A stretch of DNA of 64,000 bases, from positions 158,640,400 to 158,704,399 of the forward strand of contig JAKSZU010000002.1 in the NCBI GenBank assembly GCA_026018925.1. The letters run 5' to 3'. Source of the DNA: Tupaia tana. Taxonomy: Eukaryota > Chordata > Mammalia > Scandentia > Tupaiidae. The notes under the pieces are model-generated. The model was not told the DNA's origin, made no database searches, and saw nothing but the letters and a program-made list of their open reading frames with translations. This document shows, one piece after another, positions 1 to 10,322 of the stretch. Made by a program: the position numbers and the translations under genes. The first letter of the stretch is position 1. Each line of letters opens with the position of its first letter.

Positions 1-640
1 GAAGGCAAGTATCAAGAAGAGAGTGGTCAAGGGTAAGATATTTCTAGAGATCAGAAGAGATAGTAAGACACGTGTATATCAGGATCATGAAAGTCTTTCC
101 ATGCCTTAAATATTAATAAGCTATTTTATAGAGTAGTAGAAGAGACTGAGTGTTGTGAAGACAGAGCACATGATGGGAACAAGAAATGCACTCAGATTTA
201 TAGGAAAAGAAGTGAGGAATAGGACTGCATTTAGAGGGTGATACAGAGTCAAGTGAAGACCCATAGACAGGAGGTTTATGTATAAATGCCAATGGAAAAA
301 GCCACTAGAAATGAAAAAGCTGAAGATGCAGAATAGATGAGATAAATGATAGTGCAAAGTTATTGAGCTAGTTGTCTATGCAGGTTAAACTTGGATCTTA
401 AGAGCAAATGTACTATCCAGTTATCAGGTGGGGAAAAAGAAAGAATAGGTGTTAAAGCATCAAGCTGATGCATTTAGTGATAAAGAGTGGGGTAGCTGCC
501 CACATGCCTCCACTCCTAGGAAACAGTCTATCTCTGAAGAAGAATATTTGGTCACAAAAAATAATACAATTGCAATGCCCCCATGTTCAACATCCAAAAG
601 AGGCTGGGTAGACCCCAATAGAGCCAACAATGGACTATGA
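1..640. other. Unannotated AT-rich sequence
   Basis: No repeat, exon or RNA gene is recognised here. The frames are short on both strands and show no familiar domain. This is ordinary unique-looking mammalian intergenic DNA. Confidence 0.4.
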
Positions 641-644
641 GCAA

Positions 645-765
645 TTTGAGAACAGGCTCTTAATTTTATTCACCTTGAAGTTCACTAGGATCTAGTGTAG
701 TGTTTTGCACATAGTAGAGCCTGAACTGATTGGTAAGAAAGTGCCCACCTGCTGAGAATCAAAAC
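645..765 (+). mobile_element. L2 LINE 3' end fragment
   Basis: The stretch around TTTGCACATAGTAGAGCCTGA resembles the L2 3'-terminal phrase (cacagtgcctggcacatagtaggtgctcaataaa). It is decayed, short and without a clear edge. L2 is an ancient, immobile LINE of the CR1 clade in mammals. Confidence 0.45.
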
Positions 766-843
766 ATACTTTCTGTGCCTAGCACTAAAGGATCCTACTA
801 TAAGATTTAAAAAGTCAGAACCAAATTTTTAAGACTTCTTCAG

Positions 844-1106
844 GGGACCAGCAGATAGTGTAATGGTTATGCTACTGGATTCCCACATAGTTGACCATGG
901 TTCGAGTCCTGGACGTGGTACCTTAAAACTCATACTGGATGTGTGTGCATTCATGCCCAAAATCCAGAGAGGAGAAGGGATTGCAGTGTGGCTGTCTCCC
1001 TTGGGGAGGAGGATGATAGGAAGATTTCTTACTTTCTGTCTCTCTGGTGAGTGTATGTACCCAATAGCAAAAGTCTCTTTAAAAAATCTAAAAAAGAAAA
1101 AAAAAA
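844..1106 (+). mobile_element. tRNA-derived SINE, type A
   Basis: The head GGGACCAGCAGATAGTGTAATGG carries a Pol III A box, followed by GGTTCGAGTCC (B box). The CCAAAATCC/GAGAGGAGAAGGGATTGCAG middle, a TTTCTGTCTCTCTGGTGAG stretch and an A-rich tail to 1106 follow. Imperfect flanking copies of a CTTCTTCAG-like sequence suggest target-site duplications. The copy is moderately diverged, with an odd GAGGAGGATGATAGGAAG segment. Confidence 0.85.
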
Positions 1107-1335
1107 GGATTCTTCAGACAATTCAAAAGGGGTTCATGGGAATCATTTGGCCTGGGCCTTCCAGACAGCTCTAAACCAAGCTGGCTAGGTCCCTAAAGCA
1201 CACATCTACACTGTCATAGCACCTGGGACGTACTTTCACTTCAGTGGTTATACTGTACCACCATTGTTTGCGTGGCTAACATTGTTTGCTCTTTGCAGTT
1301 TGAATATAGAAACTAGGCCTTGGTTTCATCTGAGG

Positions 1336-1413
1336 GGTCTTCTAAAAGCTTATGGGAAATGCACCTTATGAAAAAACTATGTGTGAATTTCAAAACATTT
1401 TTGGAACTACTGT
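1336..1413 (+). mobile_element. Partial copy of a TIR-bearing interspersed repeat (TTCATGGAAAATG type)
   Basis: The segment from AAAGCTTATGGGAAATGCA through GAAAAAACTATGTGTGAATTTC matches the first half of the element at 49755-49861. The distal end is not seen. The repeat is ancient and I cannot name it. Confidence 0.45.
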
Positions 1414-1424
1414 TCACATTTTAA

Positions 1425-1605
1425 TTCTATTTCCTACAGACTTTTTGAGGTCCCTTCCTAAAATTCAAAAGAATAACTACAATCATCTCATTTTATTTTC
1501 TCAGCAACACTACAGGTACTCAAATTATCCCCTTTTACCCTTCAGTAAACTAAGGCTTAAATAAAGGCTAAGTAACTTTTCTCTTTGTGAGACAGTTTGG
1601 ATTTC
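1425..1605 (-). mobile_element. MIR SINE
   Basis: Read on the plus strand this follows the reverse-complement MIR pattern: an ATCTCATTTTATTTTCTCAGCAACACTACAGGTA block, then CCCCTTTTACCCTTCAGTAAACTAAGGC and TAAGTAACTT. MIR is an ancient mammal-wide tRNA-derived SINE. The copy is strongly diverged, as expected for its age. Confidence 0.6.
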
Positions 1606-1606
1606 A

Positions 1607-2659
1607 ATGTCTGCATTATGTCACTCTCACAGACAACACATACCAATGGTCCAAGAAGGTGTCATTTTAAAAGCAGTTCAAACTACATTTCTTTGTACAG
1701 TGACACACACTTGGCATAAGGCTCATCTTTTCAGGTAACAGTGTAAGAACTACATATAAAGGGCTAGATTTTTTACTCCCATATGTCTCGTAAGTAAAAA
1801 GTACTAACATTAACCTTCTTGGTATTAGTCAATCTAGTGAAATTGATAGCAAAACCCAAGCACATGAGGCTAATAATTTCTAATATTAGAAAGCATAACC
1901 AAAGTAAAAAAAAAAGTAATAATAATGAGAAAGCACGAGGCAGATATACACTGAAATATCATAGCATGATCTTAGAGTTTATTTCACACTTCTCTCCATT
2001 TAATTTATGAAGAGAAAAATTACTGTGATAGATATAAGTTGGCAGTTGTGATCATTAACGGGGAGCTATTGCCCATGGGTATGTAATAAAATGTAGTACA
2101 TATTGATTCCTTTTAACGTTAACTATTTTGAGGTTGTGATTGAAAATTACTGTTGAATTGCAGATAACACTAGCTGTGCTCCACCAACGATAAATATTGT
2201 AAACTGGTTATAAAAGCAGTTAAGGTATTATTATGTTTGTGTCATTAGATTTACTTTACTGACATAAACAGTTCAAAACAACACACATTTATATGTAATT
2301 TAAGTACTATCTATTCAACTTACTTTAACAAATAGCACCATACACAGTGCTTTATGCAAATGCAAGCATGCAGGCTTCTTTCAACTTGACTGAACAACCA
2401 TCTCTCTTCTATTAAAACTACTTTTCATATCATTTCAGTAGCACACTTTCAAAATTAACTTCTTTGTATGTGAGGGGAATTGCTCCTTCAATAAGAAAAA
2501 GGAGAAAGAAATCAAGCAAAAAGAAGGAATGAAAGAAATGTAGGTTTATTTGCCTTTATATTCTGTGAAATAGATTAAATAAATTCAGAGTCAGGCATCA
2601 GAATACTCCCAACCTTGTGGTAGACAATTGGATGAATTCAACATTAAAATAATTCAAAC

Positions 2660-2660
<1 letters not shown>
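1607..2660. other. Unannotated AT-rich sequence
   Basis: No lineage SINE, MIR, L2 or coding exon is recognised. A-rich runs and purine-rich patches occur near 2490-2545. Nothing supports a gene. Confidence 0.4.

Positions 2661-2661
<1 letters not shown>

Positions 2662-2699
<38 letters not shown>
2662..2699. repeat. Poly(T) tract, 38 nt
   Basis: An uninterrupted run of 38 T. It could be the poly(A) tail of a retroposon on the minus strand, but the sequence to its right (CCTCAGCTGTGTGAG) is not a SINE I recognise. Confidence 0.95.
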
Positions 2700-3426
2700 C
2701 CTCAGCTGTGTGAGTTTTAACAGGATGGCCTAAGGGAGACACTTAGTGGAACTATTTTAAGGGCAAAATTCTAGGAGGCATTCAGTTTTGCCTGCCATAC
2801 CTCGTGAAGTTCTGAGATAGTATCAGAAGCCATCTTTGTTCCAAATGGAATCAACACTACGAAGATTTTGTGAAATACTTTTTTCTTATACATCCTTTCT
2901 GAATGTTTATAAACATAAGTTCTCATGTGTATGAACTAAATAAAGGTTTCCTTAATGTTCATTGAGAGCCAATGCATAGTCACAGGTCACATTTGATGTT
3001 CAAATGTAGAGAGATACACTTCCATTCATCTCAGACTGTGATGGCTCTTGAGATATTATCTGTCTTCTGTTTATCTTTGTATAAAATGTATAGGACTATT
3101 TTGGGTCCAGACTCTTCATTGCTGAACAGGCTCTCACAATGTAGTCTGAGTACCTCCTATAGTAAGTTTTACTTGAGAGGTAATGTGCCCTAAATATTAC
3201 ACAGCAAACCCTGAAAGTTGCTGACAAGGTGGGGTGAGTAATAGCCTTCCTCAGCAGGGAAGGAAACTGAAGATGAGTATCTCCCTAGGTGAAGAAATAG
3301 GCATATTTTCCTCTATAACACCCCTTACTTCTTGACTTTGCAAAATATAGAAGTGGGAAGTGTAGACTCCTCATGAGTGGATTCAAGTGGTAATGTGCAG
3401 ATATTATCCATAATTGAAACTCCCCT
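2700..3426. other. Unannotated sequence
   Basis: Unique-looking sequence to the right of the poly(T) run. No splice-flanked frame or known repeat can be supported. Confidence 0.35.
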
Positions 3427-3668
3427 GGGGGCTATATGGTGGCTCAGCAATAAAGCACGAAGCTCTGAGAGGCTGACTTACACGGGAGGGTTCCAGATTC
3501 ATGGAGGCCTCCCTGAGTATGCCACTGTGCTCTCTGCCCATGTTCTGGGGTTGACTGGGCTTGGGGTTAGAGCTCAGCATCAGGACCCTGTTGAGTGTGT
3601 AGTCTCTCTGTTTTTCTCTTTCTTATTCATAGAAGAAATACATAAATGAATTCGGGAAATAAAAAAAG
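3427..3668 (+). mobile_element. tRNA-like SINE, type D (old)
   Basis: The GGGGCTATATGGTGGCTCAGC head and a GGTTCCAGATTCA B-box-like sequence precede a CCTCCCTGAGTATGCC region, a CTCTCTG stretch and an AGAAATACATAAATGAATTC tail. The layout matches the copies at 11879 and 63355. Diverged, with no clear target-site duplication. Confidence 0.55.
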
Positions 3669-3766
3669 AAAATGCTGAGAAAGATGGAGAATACATGCAG
3701 ATAAAATAACAACAATGATCTATTTTTACAGTCAGAAAAGAGTTCCTTAAATTATTCAAGAATTTA

Positions 3767-3857
3767 AATGTAAGCTCCTCAAGGGCACAATCTGAGCTCA
3801 TCCTCTTCCCCTAATACTTCTCCATTCCTGGCACTGGACACCTGGTGTCAGACACAC
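3767..3857 (+). mobile_element. L2 LINE 3' end
   Basis: TGTAAGCTCCTCAAGGGCA, then CCTAATACTTCTCCATTCCTGGCACTGG, follow the L2 3'-UTR order (aagctccttgagggcagg ... ccccagcgcctagcacagtg). It is cut at its right end by the minus-strand type A SINE at 3859. Confidence 0.6.
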
Positions 3858-3858
3858 A

Positions 3859-4126
3859 TTTTTTTTGTGTGTGTGTGGGGGGAGGTTTATGCTATAGGGA
3901 GTATGTGCTCACCAGAAAGACAGAGACAGACAGACAGAAAGCAAGAAATCACTCCCCAGGGGGGATGGCCACATGCAATTCCTTCTCCTCCATTCTTCTC
4001 TTGGGATCTTGGGCACACACACACACATGCGCCTGGCATCAGTTTAAGCCACTGGGTCCAGGACTCAAACTACAGTTGACTACATGGGAGTCCAGCAACG
4101 TAGCCATTATGCCAACTGCTGGTCCC
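3859..4126 (-). mobile_element. tRNA-derived SINE, type A
   Basis: It reads 3' to 5': GTTTATGCTATAGGGAGT, an AGACAGAGACAGACAG tract, CTTCTCCTCCATTCTTCTC, TGGGATCTTGGGCAC, then the head rc ending in AACTGCTGGTCCC. The (CA)5 run at the cytosine-rich middle is a small expansion. The 3' tail is a degraded T/G-rich run rather than pure T. Confidence 0.88.
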
Positions 4127-5321
4127 ATAGTATATATTTTTTTAAAAAACTTGCTGAGAAGAAAAACCAGTGTTTTCTAATTTTGAAAAAAAAAATACAG
4201 ACACACCATTGAATAATTACTGTCTATTGTATATATTATTGTATATATAATTTTTTAATTTGTGAGCACTACTATAAAAACTAATTTAATTAGAAAAGTG
4301 AGACTTATTTTGGATGGATGCACATGTATTTGGATACATGACTTAGGATTGTAGTTGTCATCTTGAGAACCTGTTACTGGCTGCTTCCTACCTAGTGCCA
4401 TATTTTACCACTCAGTGCTCATTTGCTGTCTGTCACTGTTCCATGCTGCTTGGCTTTTGAGCTAATGCTGGCTTTTCCATGTTATTACAAAATATGTTCA
4501 CTACGTCCTTGAAGCATTTCTTTTGTCCATATTCAGTCAGAATGCCCATCTTCAGTTGCCACTTGGAAATTGCTTTGATAACCTGCTGTCAGCCATTCTC
4601 TTTACATGACCAACCTATTGAAACCGAATTACCATAAGTATGACTTTCCTACTAGTGCACTGACAGTGCTTTGGGCCCTCATTAATGCAGATCATTTTGC
4701 CATTTAATTTTAAATATAGCATACAGGAGAGAATTGCCTAGGAACTGGGTATCATATCAGTGACAGGCCTGACCATAGCTCAAAGAACTAGAATCCTTTG
4801 CAGGCTGAGATGCCCTGAGTTCTCAATTAGAATTTCATGGAAGAAGCCAGAATTGGTCCTATCACGGCCAGTCTCTTCTTTTCTCTCTACTGGTGTTTTT
4901 CGACATATTCTAATGGTATCTTTTCAAGCCCTCTGTCTCTTCTCACTTTACCATACAACAGGGAAAAAAAAGGAAGGGGAAGCAGACCTCTACCCTGTCA
5001 TCATTACAGATGCTCCCCAAATCAGTCTTCCTTTAGATTTCAGCTACTTTAGATTCTACCATGGTAAGAGAGGAATAAAACATCTTCACAGTCCTTCAAT
5101 GCCAGAAGTACTTACCCTGGATATACTACTTATCACATCTGCTTTATTTTTTCTATTGTACTGCTCTCTGTATTATTTATTATCTATTTATTTGGGTTAT
5201 GTTGATGTTAGGCTGGAGGGGAGGTCACAGAATAACATAATACTTTTTTTTTTTAATATATAAGAAGAAGAGAAATAAAAAAGAAATGAGAAAGAAAGAG
5301 AAATTAGTAGAAAAGCCATGC
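4127..5321. other. Unannotated AT-rich sequence
   Basis: Contains the longest SINE-free frame nearby (4760-5263, 167 codons, plus). It shows no domain and ends in a low-complexity FFFF stretch. No repeat is recognised. Considered non-coding. Confidence 0.4.
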
Positions 5322-5617
5322 ATAAGAGGTCCATTGCAGGGACCAGCAGTTAGCGTAATGGCTATGTCACTGGACTCCCACGTAGTCGACCGTGGTTCGA
5401 GTCCCGGACCCAGTGGCTTAAACTCACGCCAGGCACGTGTGCGTGCGTGCCCAAGATCCTGAGAGGAGGATGGAGGAGAAGGGATTGCGGCGTGGCCATC
5501 CCCCCTTGGGGGTGATTTCTCGTTTTCTGTCTCTCTGTCTCTGTCTGTCTGGCGAGCGCACGTGCCCTATAGCAAAAACCTCTTAAAAAAAAGAAAAAAT
5601 AAGAGGTCCATTGCAGG
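5322..5617 (+). mobile_element. Young type A SINE with perfect 19-bp target-site duplication
   Basis: The SINE lies between two identical copies of ATAAGAGGTCCATTGCAGG at 5322-5340 and 5599-5617. The A box TAGCGTAATGG is at 5351-5361 and the B box GGTTCGAGTCC at 5394-5404, both perfect matches to Pol III consensus. Many CpGs remain in the middle. The tail is short and A-rich, broken by G. This is the best reference copy in the window, and the perfect duplication argues for recent L1-type retroposition. Confidence 0.95.
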
Positions 5618-6300
5618 GGAAGAGAATGACTGAGAAAAAGAAAATAAGTTTATCTTCTTTATTTAGATCCACTATTACTTATAAGAGTAATTTCTCCCCT
5701 TAAGAAGTTAAAGGTAAAAGAAAAAGAAAAATAATCTTGGTTAATCTCACATCTAATTGGGAGTGTGAAATCAAAGATTTGTGTCTATAGTCAAGAATGG
5801 TAAAGGAAATTTAATACGTTAAGAAAATTAAGAAGACAAAGCCATGCTTATTTAGTATCAGTGGAGAATGTCATTCTAAATAAAACTGCTTTTCAAATGA
5901 TTGAAGGTAAGCATCTTTAAGCACAACCGTTCTTTCATTTTAACCACCTGTAATAGAAATCTTCTCCAAGTGCAAGGACATGTCCCAGTCTTCTTAAACA
6001 GAGAACACAGAACATAATTTAACCTTTCCTTGATGCCCCGGGGTTATCACCATGAACATCAGCTACTGCGTTCAGCTGTAATATGATGATGCCCTCGGGG
6101 ACTTACTGAGTGCACATATAACGTTAGACTTGACATACAGTGAGTTTAGACTCCTGATCTTTCAGAATTTTAATTTGATTTTATTTTTTTAAAAACCATT
6201 TCAGGCTTTTAGATATTATTTGTTGCCACTGTCAGATGGATCCCACTTACAACCATGTCTTCCACTTGCAACTTGCTGTGGACTCTTATACCATATAATC
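5618..6300. other. Unannotated AT-rich sequence
   Basis: No lineage SINE or known ancient repeat is recognised. There is a mildly GC-richer stretch at 6020-6110. No exon is supported. Confidence 0.35.
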
Positions 6301-6351
6301 AGTCTCTCTCTCTCTCTTTCTCTCTGTGTGTAATAAACACAAGGAAACTTA

Positions 6352-6436
6352 AAACATTCTTGAAGGAATGGAATTAAAGTATGAGTTTATTTTGGTGCAT
6401 GAAATTTTGCAATCCACGCATGGTTATTTCATAATA
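6352..6436 (-). mobile_element. TIR-bearing interspersed repeat (TTCATGGAAAATG type)
   Basis: CTTGAAGGAATGGAATTAAAGTATGAGTTTATTTTGG through CATAATATGCATTTTCACAAGC is the reverse complement of the element at 49755. The ends are weakly inverted relative to one another. Ancient; not named. Confidence 0.55.
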
Positions 6437-6886
6437 TGCATTTTCACAAGCTTTTAAAAGGCTCTTTATAGAGTGTATATCCATATTCTTCATATATATG
6501 TCTATATATACAATTTGGCTTTGAGGGAGGGCTTAAAGGGCTCTTTCATTGATAATTGCACACTGCTTGACATGTACTTTTGTGGTACATTCATACTCTA
6601 AGAAAGCCTGTTTTGTTTTGTTTTGTTTTGCTTTGCTTTCTTTTTTTTCTGGTTCTTTACTATGTTCTGTATTAGGGCTCCTCAAATCTATACATGTACT
6701 AGAATCACCTAGAGAAGCCTTCTAAAAATGCAGATGTTTCTTTAACCACAATGAATAGGGGCTTGAGGTTTTGTGTATCTAACAGGCCCCCAGGACCAGG
6801 CTCTGCATAGCAAGGTTTGAGAGTGTGCAGGTTAATAAGTGGTCTAGAGTAGGGGTCTGCAAATTGTATCCTGTGAGCCAGACTCT

Positions 6887-7168
6887 CCCATTGCCTATTT
6901 ATTTTTGAGAGTTTTTTGCTATAGTGCGTGTGTGCTCACCAGAAAGACAGAAAGAGACAGAGAGACAGAAAGCGAAAAATCACCCCCGAGGGGGTATGGC
7001 CACTCTGCAATCCCTTCTCCTCCATTCTCCTCTTGGGATCTTGAGCATGCACGCATATGTGCCCAGCGTGAGTTGAAGCCATGGGTCTGGGACTAGAATC
7101 ATGATCAACTACATGGGAGTCCAGTGACACAGCCATTACACGAACTGCTGGTTCCCCCATTGCCTATT
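6887..7168 (-). mobile_element. Type A SINE with 13-bp target-site duplication
   Basis: CCCATTGCCTATT is repeated at 6887-6899 and 7156-7168. Between them lie TTTTTGCTATAGTGCGTG, the CTTCTCCTCCATTCTCCTC block and the reverse-complement head ending CGAACTGCTGGTTCC. The A tail is reduced to a short T run. Confidence 0.93.
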
Positions 7169-7187
7169 ATATAGCTTGTGAGATAAA

Positions 7188-7470
7188 GATAATTTTATTC
7201 ACTTTTTCTTTATTCATAATAGAACATAAGTGCATGCAATATAGAAAGATACAGAGATGGAGACAAAGAGATAGAGAGAAACACTCACTACAGGTTTGAT
7301 CATGTCACAATTCCCTTTCTCCAGTTCTCTAACCCATCAGATCTTGCACATTTACCATGTGCCTAGCACGGTTTAGCAGACCAAGTTTGGAATTCAAACT
7401 GAGGTCCCCATGTGAGATCCAGCTTCTCTTGAGTATAGTATTACCACTGTGCCATGGAACTTGTGCAAAG
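7188..7470 (-). mobile_element. tRNA-like SINE, type D (old)
   Basis: A T/A-rich left end and GA-rich tract (GAGATGGAGACAAAGAGATAGAG) lead to CAATTCCCTTTCTCCAGTTC, CCATCAGATCTTGCACA, TGTGCCTAGCACG and a head rc with CCCATGTGAGATCC and GCCATGGAAC. The layout resembles those at 33868 and 41050. Confidence 0.55.
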
Positions 7471-7587
7471 TTTACTCACTGAAATATTTAGAGAAAAAAA
7501 TAAAGATGTGAATAATACTTTGTGACATGTGATAATAAGAAGAAGTTCAGGTGACCGTGTCCACTAGTCGGTTGTATTGGCTTGAGT

Positions 7588-7875
7588 CACACTCATTCTT
7601 TTTTTTTTTTTTTTTTTTGAGAGGTTTTCACTATAGGGCACGTGCACTCACCAGAGAGAGAGAGACATAAAGACAGAAAGCGAGAAATCACCCCCCGGGG
7701 CGATGGTCACGCCGCAATCCCTTCTCCTCCATTCTCCTCTCGGGATCTTGGGCACGCACACACACGCGCCCGGCGTGAGTTTTAAGCCACCAGGTCCAGG
7801 ATGCGAACCATAGTCGACTACGTGGGAGTCCAGCAACATAGCCATTATGCTAACTGCTGGTTCCCACACTCATTC
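7588..7875 (-). mobile_element. Young type A SINE with 11-bp target-site duplication
   Basis: CACACTCATTC flanks the element at 7588-7598 and 7865-7875. An 18-nt T run (poly(A) tail) precedes GAGAGGTTTTCACTATAGGGC. The middle keeps CpGs (GGCACGCACACACACGCGCC). The head ends CTAACTGCTGGTTCC. Confidence 0.94.
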
Positions 7876-8024
7876 ATTTTTGTATTGCCTCTAGCTGCTT
7901 CAACACGACCACAAAGTAGAGTCATTCCAACAGAGACAGTGTGGCCAGCGAAGCCTAAGGCATCTTCCTGTCCTGCATTTCATGAGAGCAGTTTGCAATC
8001 TGTGATCTAATTGATAATACTTCA

Positions 8025-8227
8025 TATATTTTTTAAGAAGTATTTATTTAATTTTATTTATTATCCTTATTAGTTTTTATTTGCTTGTTTTTGTTTTTTT
8101 CATGTTCACCAGAGAGATATGGACAGACGAGAGGGAGAGTGAGAAGCAAGTCACCAGGTTCGGGGTTCCAACCATGGTCAGTCATGTGGGAGTCCAGCAC
8201 CTCAGCACCAAGCCACCTGTTGGCCCC
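8025..8227 (-). mobile_element. tRNA-derived SINE, type C
   Basis: An AT-rich (TTTA)n tail on the left, TTCACCAGAGAGATATGG, GTGAGAAGCAAGTCACCAGG, then head rc CATGTGGGAGTCCAGCACC and GCCACCTGTTGGCCCC. It lacks the CpG-rich middle of type A. TACTTC beside both ends is too short to be a convincing duplication. Confidence 0.75.
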
Positions 8228-9345
8228 AGTACTTCCTATCTGAACAATGGTTTGTAAACATACAAGGAGCTTTCATTTCCTTTGGTTCTGTTGGGACTAT
8301 GAGATCCATACATCTAGTGTAGGACCATCCTGTGAGTCTGGGGCAGCTATTTCTTGCTCAAAGGTGTCTTGGGGGAAGGGACTTTTCAAAGACACACATG
8401 TAGCATATAGGCTAGAAAACGTTCAATACAGATGACCAAAAACTAGTCCCGAATTATATGACTGACAACAGCAGGGGATTACAGGCCAGAGTACAAAGTC
8501 CAACTTTCTGCATTTCTACATGGTGATGTACTAACAGAACTGTAGTGACATTTCAAAAATTTTTTTCAACTAAATTGTTTCAAAATTAATGTAATCTCAA
8601 TCATTTAGATATAAATGATGGCCTATTATTCTGATGGTAAAAACATCCTTTAAAATGATAAAGTAGGCCAAAACCCTTGCTAACTATTTTCTTCCAAAGT
8701 TTTAATATCCTCAAAAAATGGAAACAGCAGAATTCGCATTCATTGGGAAACATCTATTCATCTTCTAGATTCAAATAAGATTTACTGGATTTTTTTCCCA
8801 ATGCTTATTTGATATAAAACAGATTCCATTAAACCCCTAAATTCCACTCCTTGGATTTAAAGGGCAGCTTTCAAAATAATAGTAAGTCTTGGGCTCATCA
8901 CTTGTTATTCTTCTTATGAAAGAGATTTTAGATCAACTAAAAATATTTGTTTAAATTATCCTTTAATCATTTAAAAATATTTCTTATTGGTATATATGGT
9001 CTAGTATAATATTTTGTCTTACATCGCATGACTATGTAGTTTAAACTTTATTGTTTTATAAATAAGAATGAACCATGGGAAAAAAAATGACTTCTTTATT
9101 AAATTTATGCAAGTAGTCTTGTCTTTATGTCAGCAAGGAATGTTTTGGATTTAGTTTCCTTCATTTCCCACCAACAGAACTAAGAAAACAAGAGAAACCT
9201 TAACTTCAGAAAGGGAGTATCAGAGGCGAGGCAAATTCTCCTTTCTTCATGCAAATCGCTCCGCTCTCTTATAGGGCCTCACATCAAACTCACCGTCTGT
9301 TGATGACACATTAAAATTTCCCAGATTAAAACACGACTATAAAAG
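8228..9345. other. Unannotated AT-rich sequence
   Basis: Unique-looking DNA with no recognised repeat. A short CpG-containing patch is at 9240-9300. No exon is supported. Confidence 0.4.
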
Positions 9346-9346
9346 A

Positions 9347-9636
9347 TAACTGAAAGTGGGAACCAGCAGTTAGCGTAATGGCTATGTCGCTGGACTCTCA
9401 CGTAGTCGACCACGGTTCGCGTCCCGGATCCGGTGGCTTAAAACTCACGCCGGGCGCGTGTGTGTGCGTGCCCAAGATCCCGAGAGGAGAATGGAGGAGA
9501 AGGGACTGCATCGTGGCTATCCCCCCGGGGGGTGATTTCTCGCTTTCTGTCTCTATGTCTCTCTCTGTCTGTCTGGCGAGCGCACGCACCCTATAGCGAA
9601 AATCTCTCCAAAAAAATAAAAAAGGGTAACTGAAAG
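9347..9636 (+). mobile_element. CpG-rich young type A SINE
   Basis: TAACTGAAAG is repeated at 9347-9356 and 9627-9636. The A box TAGCGTAATGG is intact; the B box reads GGTTCGCGTCC, one change from consensus. The middle is CpG-dense (CACGCCGGGCGCGTGTG), so little CpG decay has occurred since insertion. Confidence 0.93.
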
Positions 9637-9927
9637 CAGAGCACTAAGAGGCTAAGAGGTTGGCCAACCCAAATATAGAAAAATGGACAGTGCTGGCAAT
9701 GCGTCGACAGCCATATTATTTGCTAGTGATTGTTTCTGTTATCGGAAATGAGTTCTTTGGTTTTCATCCCCCTCTTTCCGAAGAATACTACAGTGTTATT
9801 TCAAGGAATCAGTTTTTCACTTAAGTACCAATAATTTATATGAAGCCTATTTGATTTGCTTTCTTGATTTGATATTTTTCTGCCTGAGATAGTCTTAATA
9901 TTTTGTTAGAATTTGACCTGGGTAATT

Positions 9928-10006
9928 GGCATTGACATTTTTTTTTTAAAGAATTATTTATTTAGTTTTATTTATTCATTTATTTTATTTTTATATTTGA
10001 CCAGAA

Positions 10007-10045
<39 letters not shown>

Positions 10046-10159
10046 GAGAGGAAAAGTGCGAAAGCAAGCCACCAGGTCTAAGACTCAAACTGTGGTCGGC
10101 CATGTGGGAGTCCAGCGCCCTTATCCACCACGCCACCTGTGTGCCACCCAGGCATTGAC
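9928..10159 (-). mobile_element. tRNA-derived SINE, type C, with 9-bp target-site duplication
   Basis: GGCATTGAC flanks it (9928-9936, 10151-10159). From the left: T run, (TTTA)-rich tail, TGACCAGAAAGACAG, a (GA)n tract at 10012-10042, AAGCCACCAGG, and head rc CATGTGGGAGTCCAGCGCC ending GCCACCTGTGTGCC. Confidence 0.85.
10012..10042. repeat. (GA)n microsatellite inside a type C SINE
   Basis: Pure AG/GA repeat. It is an expansion of the SINE's CT-rich internal tract (the element lies on the minus strand). Confidence 0.95.
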
Positions 10160-10173
10160 TCTTCTGAATGTCC

Positions 10174-10197
10174 AAATCTGGTAGTGTTTGTCATAAT

Positions 10198-10236
<39 letters not shown>

Positions 10237-10322
10237 GTAAAATGTATACATATATATTTTATATACATATCTTATATATGTACACACACATATATGTAAT
10301 TATGACAAACACTACCAGATTT
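10174..10322. repeat. Perfect 32-bp inverted repeat around an AT-rich core
   Basis: Left arm 10174-10205 (AAATCTGGTAGTGTTTGT... onward) is the exact reverse complement of right arm 10291-10322. The 85-nt core contains (AT)n at 10201-10233 and further TA/CA-rich DNA. The arms are not simple sequence; the non-AT part spans about 26 bp. The structure could form a hairpin or cruciform. Confidence 0.95.

Noticed and set aside
2662..2699. Poly(T) as a transcription terminator
   Set aside because: A 38-T run in a mammalian genome is far more likely a retroposon tail or slippage product. No Pol III gene lies to its left.
4760..5263. 167-codon plus-strand frame
   Set aside because: No recognisable domain, no splice context, and a low-complexity end. 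Expected by chance in AT-rich DNA of this length.
5341..5410. tRNA gene candidate at SINE heads
   Set aside because: A and B boxes are present, but the head does not close an acceptor stem or a normal anticodon arm by eye and it continues into the SINE body.
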